Of a DNA stretch of 22,790 bases, positions 21,559-22,790 are shown piece by piece. The notes below the pieces were generated by a model, which was given only the letters and a program-made list of their open reading frames with translations, did not search any database and was not told where the DNA came from. The stretch is from a virus. The number at the start of each line of letters is the position of its first letter. Within the stretch, counting starts at the first letter, position 1. The translations under genes were made by a program, and so were the position numbers. The DNA lies in IMG/VR virus record IMGVR_UViG_3300033148_001312, positions 2,159 to 24,948 of that record. One strand, given 5' to 3'.

Positions 21559-21852
21559 TTAGTGATTTTTCGAGTTCAACCTTACTTCAAGTGAATCAAT
21601 AGCGTCTTGCCACCCTTCATTGTATTGAGAATAACTTTCACGGTTTCCTGATTCTTTGTAAGGGTGCAACCTTCTAACTTCATCAAAAGCCGCCTCTATC
21701 AGTCCGTTGTCTTGGAGGGTGTTTTCTATCAGTTCGGTTGCTATTGCCTTTGCTTCAATCATTCCCATTGCCTCCCGTTCAAGGTTGTTTTTATTGCAAA
21801 CATCAATCTTCTTTTCAAGCCGTTCAATCAATTCTTGTAGTGGTGTTTTCAT
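21559..21852 (-). CDS. 97-aa helical phage hypothetical protein
   Basis: MKTPLQELIERLEKKIDVCN at ATG 21852. The first 45 residues form a helix/coiled coil, and the later segment 'YSQYNEGWQDAIDSLEVRL' is a second helix. This start and the 'EAKAIATELIENTL' segment resemble small proteins seen across Bacteroidota phages. Its start lies 29 bases inside the preceding gene. Function unknown. Confidence 0.68.
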   Translation of the reverse strand: MKTPLQELIERLEKKIDVCNKNNLEREAMGMIEAKAIATELIENTLQDNGLIEAAFDEVRRLHPYKESGNRESYSQYNEGWQDAIDSLEVRLNSKNH

Positions 21853-21988
21853 CTCTTTCTTCTTTTAACTCTACCTCATCCTCCTTCTTCATCGCACAGT
21901 TCATACAGCACATATTGCTGGTATGGTTCTGCTCCATCGGGTAGATGATGGATATAAGCGATAGTAGGGTTGTCATAAATGATTTCAT
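21824..21988 (-). CDS. 54-aa membrane-anchored or secreted cysteine-rich protein
   Basis: ATG 21988 overlaps the nuclease stop codon as ATGA, which fixes this start although the frame is open ten codons further. Residues 4-16 are hydrophobic (FMTTLLSLISIIY), short for a membrane span but adequate for a signal-like anchor. A Cys cluster follows ('NMCCMNCAMKK') and then a highly charged tail ('EDEVELKEERDENTTT'). The Cys could bind metal or a lipid; no clear lipobox is visible. Role unknown. Confidence 0.55.
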   Translation of the reverse strand: MKSFMTTLLSLISIIYPMEQNHTSNMCCMNCAMKKEDEVELKEERDENTTTRID

Positions 21989-22443
21989 AGTGATCTTAAT
22001 TGATTTTGGCTTAAGCAATAACCTTTTCCGTGACCTAAATCTTTCATGTTGGACTTTTGTATGAGTTCATCCTTCAAAGCCCATCCAGCAAATGTTACCG
22101 TATTATCTTCAATTATAGCGAGTATATACATATCAACATCTGGATTAACTTTCAGCGTGGACAATAACTTTCCAGTTTTGTACCTCGTAGACTTTATATC
22201 GTACCTGTAATCCTTATATACGCCATCGTAACTTCCGCTTCTCGGAGATAAACCTATATCTGGGAATACATTGAATTGTTTTGCAAAGGCATACTCAGCA
22301 ATTACCCCGTCAACATCAGCAGCCATACCGTCATGGCTTCCTATTTTAGCATCTTTTACACCAGCGTTTCTTGCTATCAATGTTCTCATTCTTCCTATCA
22401 TCTCACAAACTGTGATTTCGTCAGGTCTTAGCGTTACTTTCAT
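21985..22443 (-). CDS. PD-(D/E)XK-type nuclease (putative)
   Basis: 152 aa. Core motifs: a conserved Glu in 'DGVIAEYAFAKQFNVFPD' (E50), then 'SGSYDGVYKDYRYDIKSTRYK', where D73 and D82-I83-K84 form the D...DxK active site, followed by a strand 'DMYILAIIEDNTVTFAGWAL'. This arrangement recurs in phage-encoded PD-(D/E)XK proteins. The substrate is not known; a role in host DNA breakdown or in processing phage DNA would be plausible. ATGA overlaps at both ends tie it to the neighbouring small genes. Confidence 0.7.
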   Translation of the reverse strand: MKVTLRPDEITVCEMIGRMRTLIARNAGVKDAKIGSHDGMAADVDGVIAEYAFAKQFNVFPDIGLSPRSGSYDGVYKDYRYDIKSTRYKTGKLLSTLKVNPDVDMYILAIIEDNTVTFAGWALKDELIQKSNMKDLGHGKGYCLSQNQLRSL

Positions 22444-22652
22444 TCCAATATCTTCAGTGTTCCGTCAGCCTTCACTATGTACACACAGTTCGGGTTCTCA
22501 ATGATCCTGACGATCATACTCGCCATCTTCTCAGGCATACTACCTTGCCTTACAAGGTTCTTGAAAAACTTACGATGCTGCTTGCCTTTGGGTGGGTAAA
22601 CTTCAAAGCATCTTGTCAATACTCTCTCTACGTGTTCTTGCGGTGCTATCAT
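22440..22652 (-). CDS. 70-aa orphan
   Basis: MIAPQEHVERVLTRCFEVYP at ATG 22652, three bases after the stop of the metallopeptidase. Basic, with a helix 'HRKFFKNLVRQGSMPEKMASMIVRIIE' and a C-terminal beta hairpin 'CVYIVKADGTLKILE'. It ends in an ATGA overlap with the nuclease gene. No family recognised. Confidence 0.65.
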   Translation of the reverse strand: MIAPQEHVERVLTRCFEVYPPKGKQHRKFFKNLVRQGSMPEKMASMIVRIIENPNCVYIVKADGTLKILE

Positions 22653-22655
22653 TTC

Positions 22656-22790
22656 TTAGTTCATTTCATACAGTAATATCGTGTCCTTCGCCATCTTGGC
22701 TATGAACTGCTCGTACTCATCGTACTCCTCATCTTCAGCCTGGGGAAAGGCTATGTGCAACAACTCATGCACTATAGACTCCTCGTCCAA
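22656..22790 (-). CDS. C-terminus of a HExxH metallopeptidase, cut by the window edge
   Basis: Reading in from the right edge gives 44 codons to a TAA at 22656; no start is in the window. The visible part begins with 'EESIVHELLHIAFPQ', where HELLH is a zincin active site, followed by an acidic stretch and 'EYEQFIAKMAKDTILL'. A HELLH followed some 20 residues later by Glu within a helix is typical of small phage-encoded putative metallopeptidases. Only the C-terminal end can be judged. Confidence 0.6.
   Translation of the reverse strand: MDEESIVHELLHIAFPQAEDEEYDEYEQFIAKMAKDTILLYEMN

Noticed and set aside
1-22790. tRNA genes, CRISPR arrays, insertion sequences, integrase or attachment sites
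   Set aside because: Looked for by eye and not found; no cloverleaf, no regularly spaced repeats, no transposase or integrase motifs in any of the open frames.

Overview
The window is part of a tailed double-stranded DNA phage (Caudoviricetes) genome, or a prophage, whose host is most likely a member of the Bacteroidota, probably Flavobacteriia-like. Two things point there. First, the promoters have the form TTG-N18-21-TAnnTTTG, the Bacteroidota primary sigma factor consensus, in place of TTGACA/TATAAT. Second, start codons are preceded by A/T-rich sequence without Shine-Dalgarno motifs. The large terminase, portal, scaffold-like protein and major capsid protein fix the identity as a tailed phage. 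The set of small connector-like proteins followed by a very large virion protein resembles podovirus-type or crAss-like virions, but that placement is inference only.

Left part (1-15300): one long minus-strand virion block, read right to left. The order is large terminase, a small SH3-like protein, portal, acidic scaffold-like protein, major capsid protein, two virion-type proteins of unknown role, a large connector-like protein, a 33-aa ORF, two further connector-like proteins, and a virion protein of at least 1284 residues that runs off the left edge. A consensus promoter lies just before the scaffold gene. Two hairpin terminators (7443-7472 and 6424-6450) split the downstream genes into shorter units, and a -7 element follows the second one. 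Most other junctions overlap by 1-4 bases (TAATG, ATGA), which suggests translational coupling.

Middle part (15300-20050): short cassettes on alternating strands. Plus strand: an FmdB-like zinc ribbon; a calcineurin-like phosphoesterase with a small membrane protein and a small charged protein; a short orphan; a GNAT acetyltransferase with a partner; and a very basic protein. Minus strand: an HNH nuclease, a MazG/DUF-like nucleotide hydrolase and several orphans. Many of these genes have their own promoter placed so close to the ATG (4-5 bases after the TAnnTTTG octamer) that the mRNAs should be leaderless. The four convergent gene pairs in this part all overlap at their 3' ends.

Right part (20038-22790): a minus-strand operon of nucleic-acid genes and small orphans. 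It holds a RuvC-like resolvase, a PD-(D/E)XK nuclease, a small membrane/cysteine protein, several Bacteroidota-phage hypothetical proteins, and the C-terminus of a HExxH metallopeptidase cut by the right edge. Its terminator seems to lie antisense inside the neighbouring basic-protein gene.

The most interesting non-coding signals are a consensus promoter followed about 75 bases later by a strong terminator with no ORF on that strand (candidate small RNA, about 18122-18200), and two divergent promoter/start-codon arrangements of extreme compactness (17219-17268 and 19783-19811). No tRNA, CRISPR array, IS element or attachment site was seen. No gene-free stretch exceeds 300 bases.
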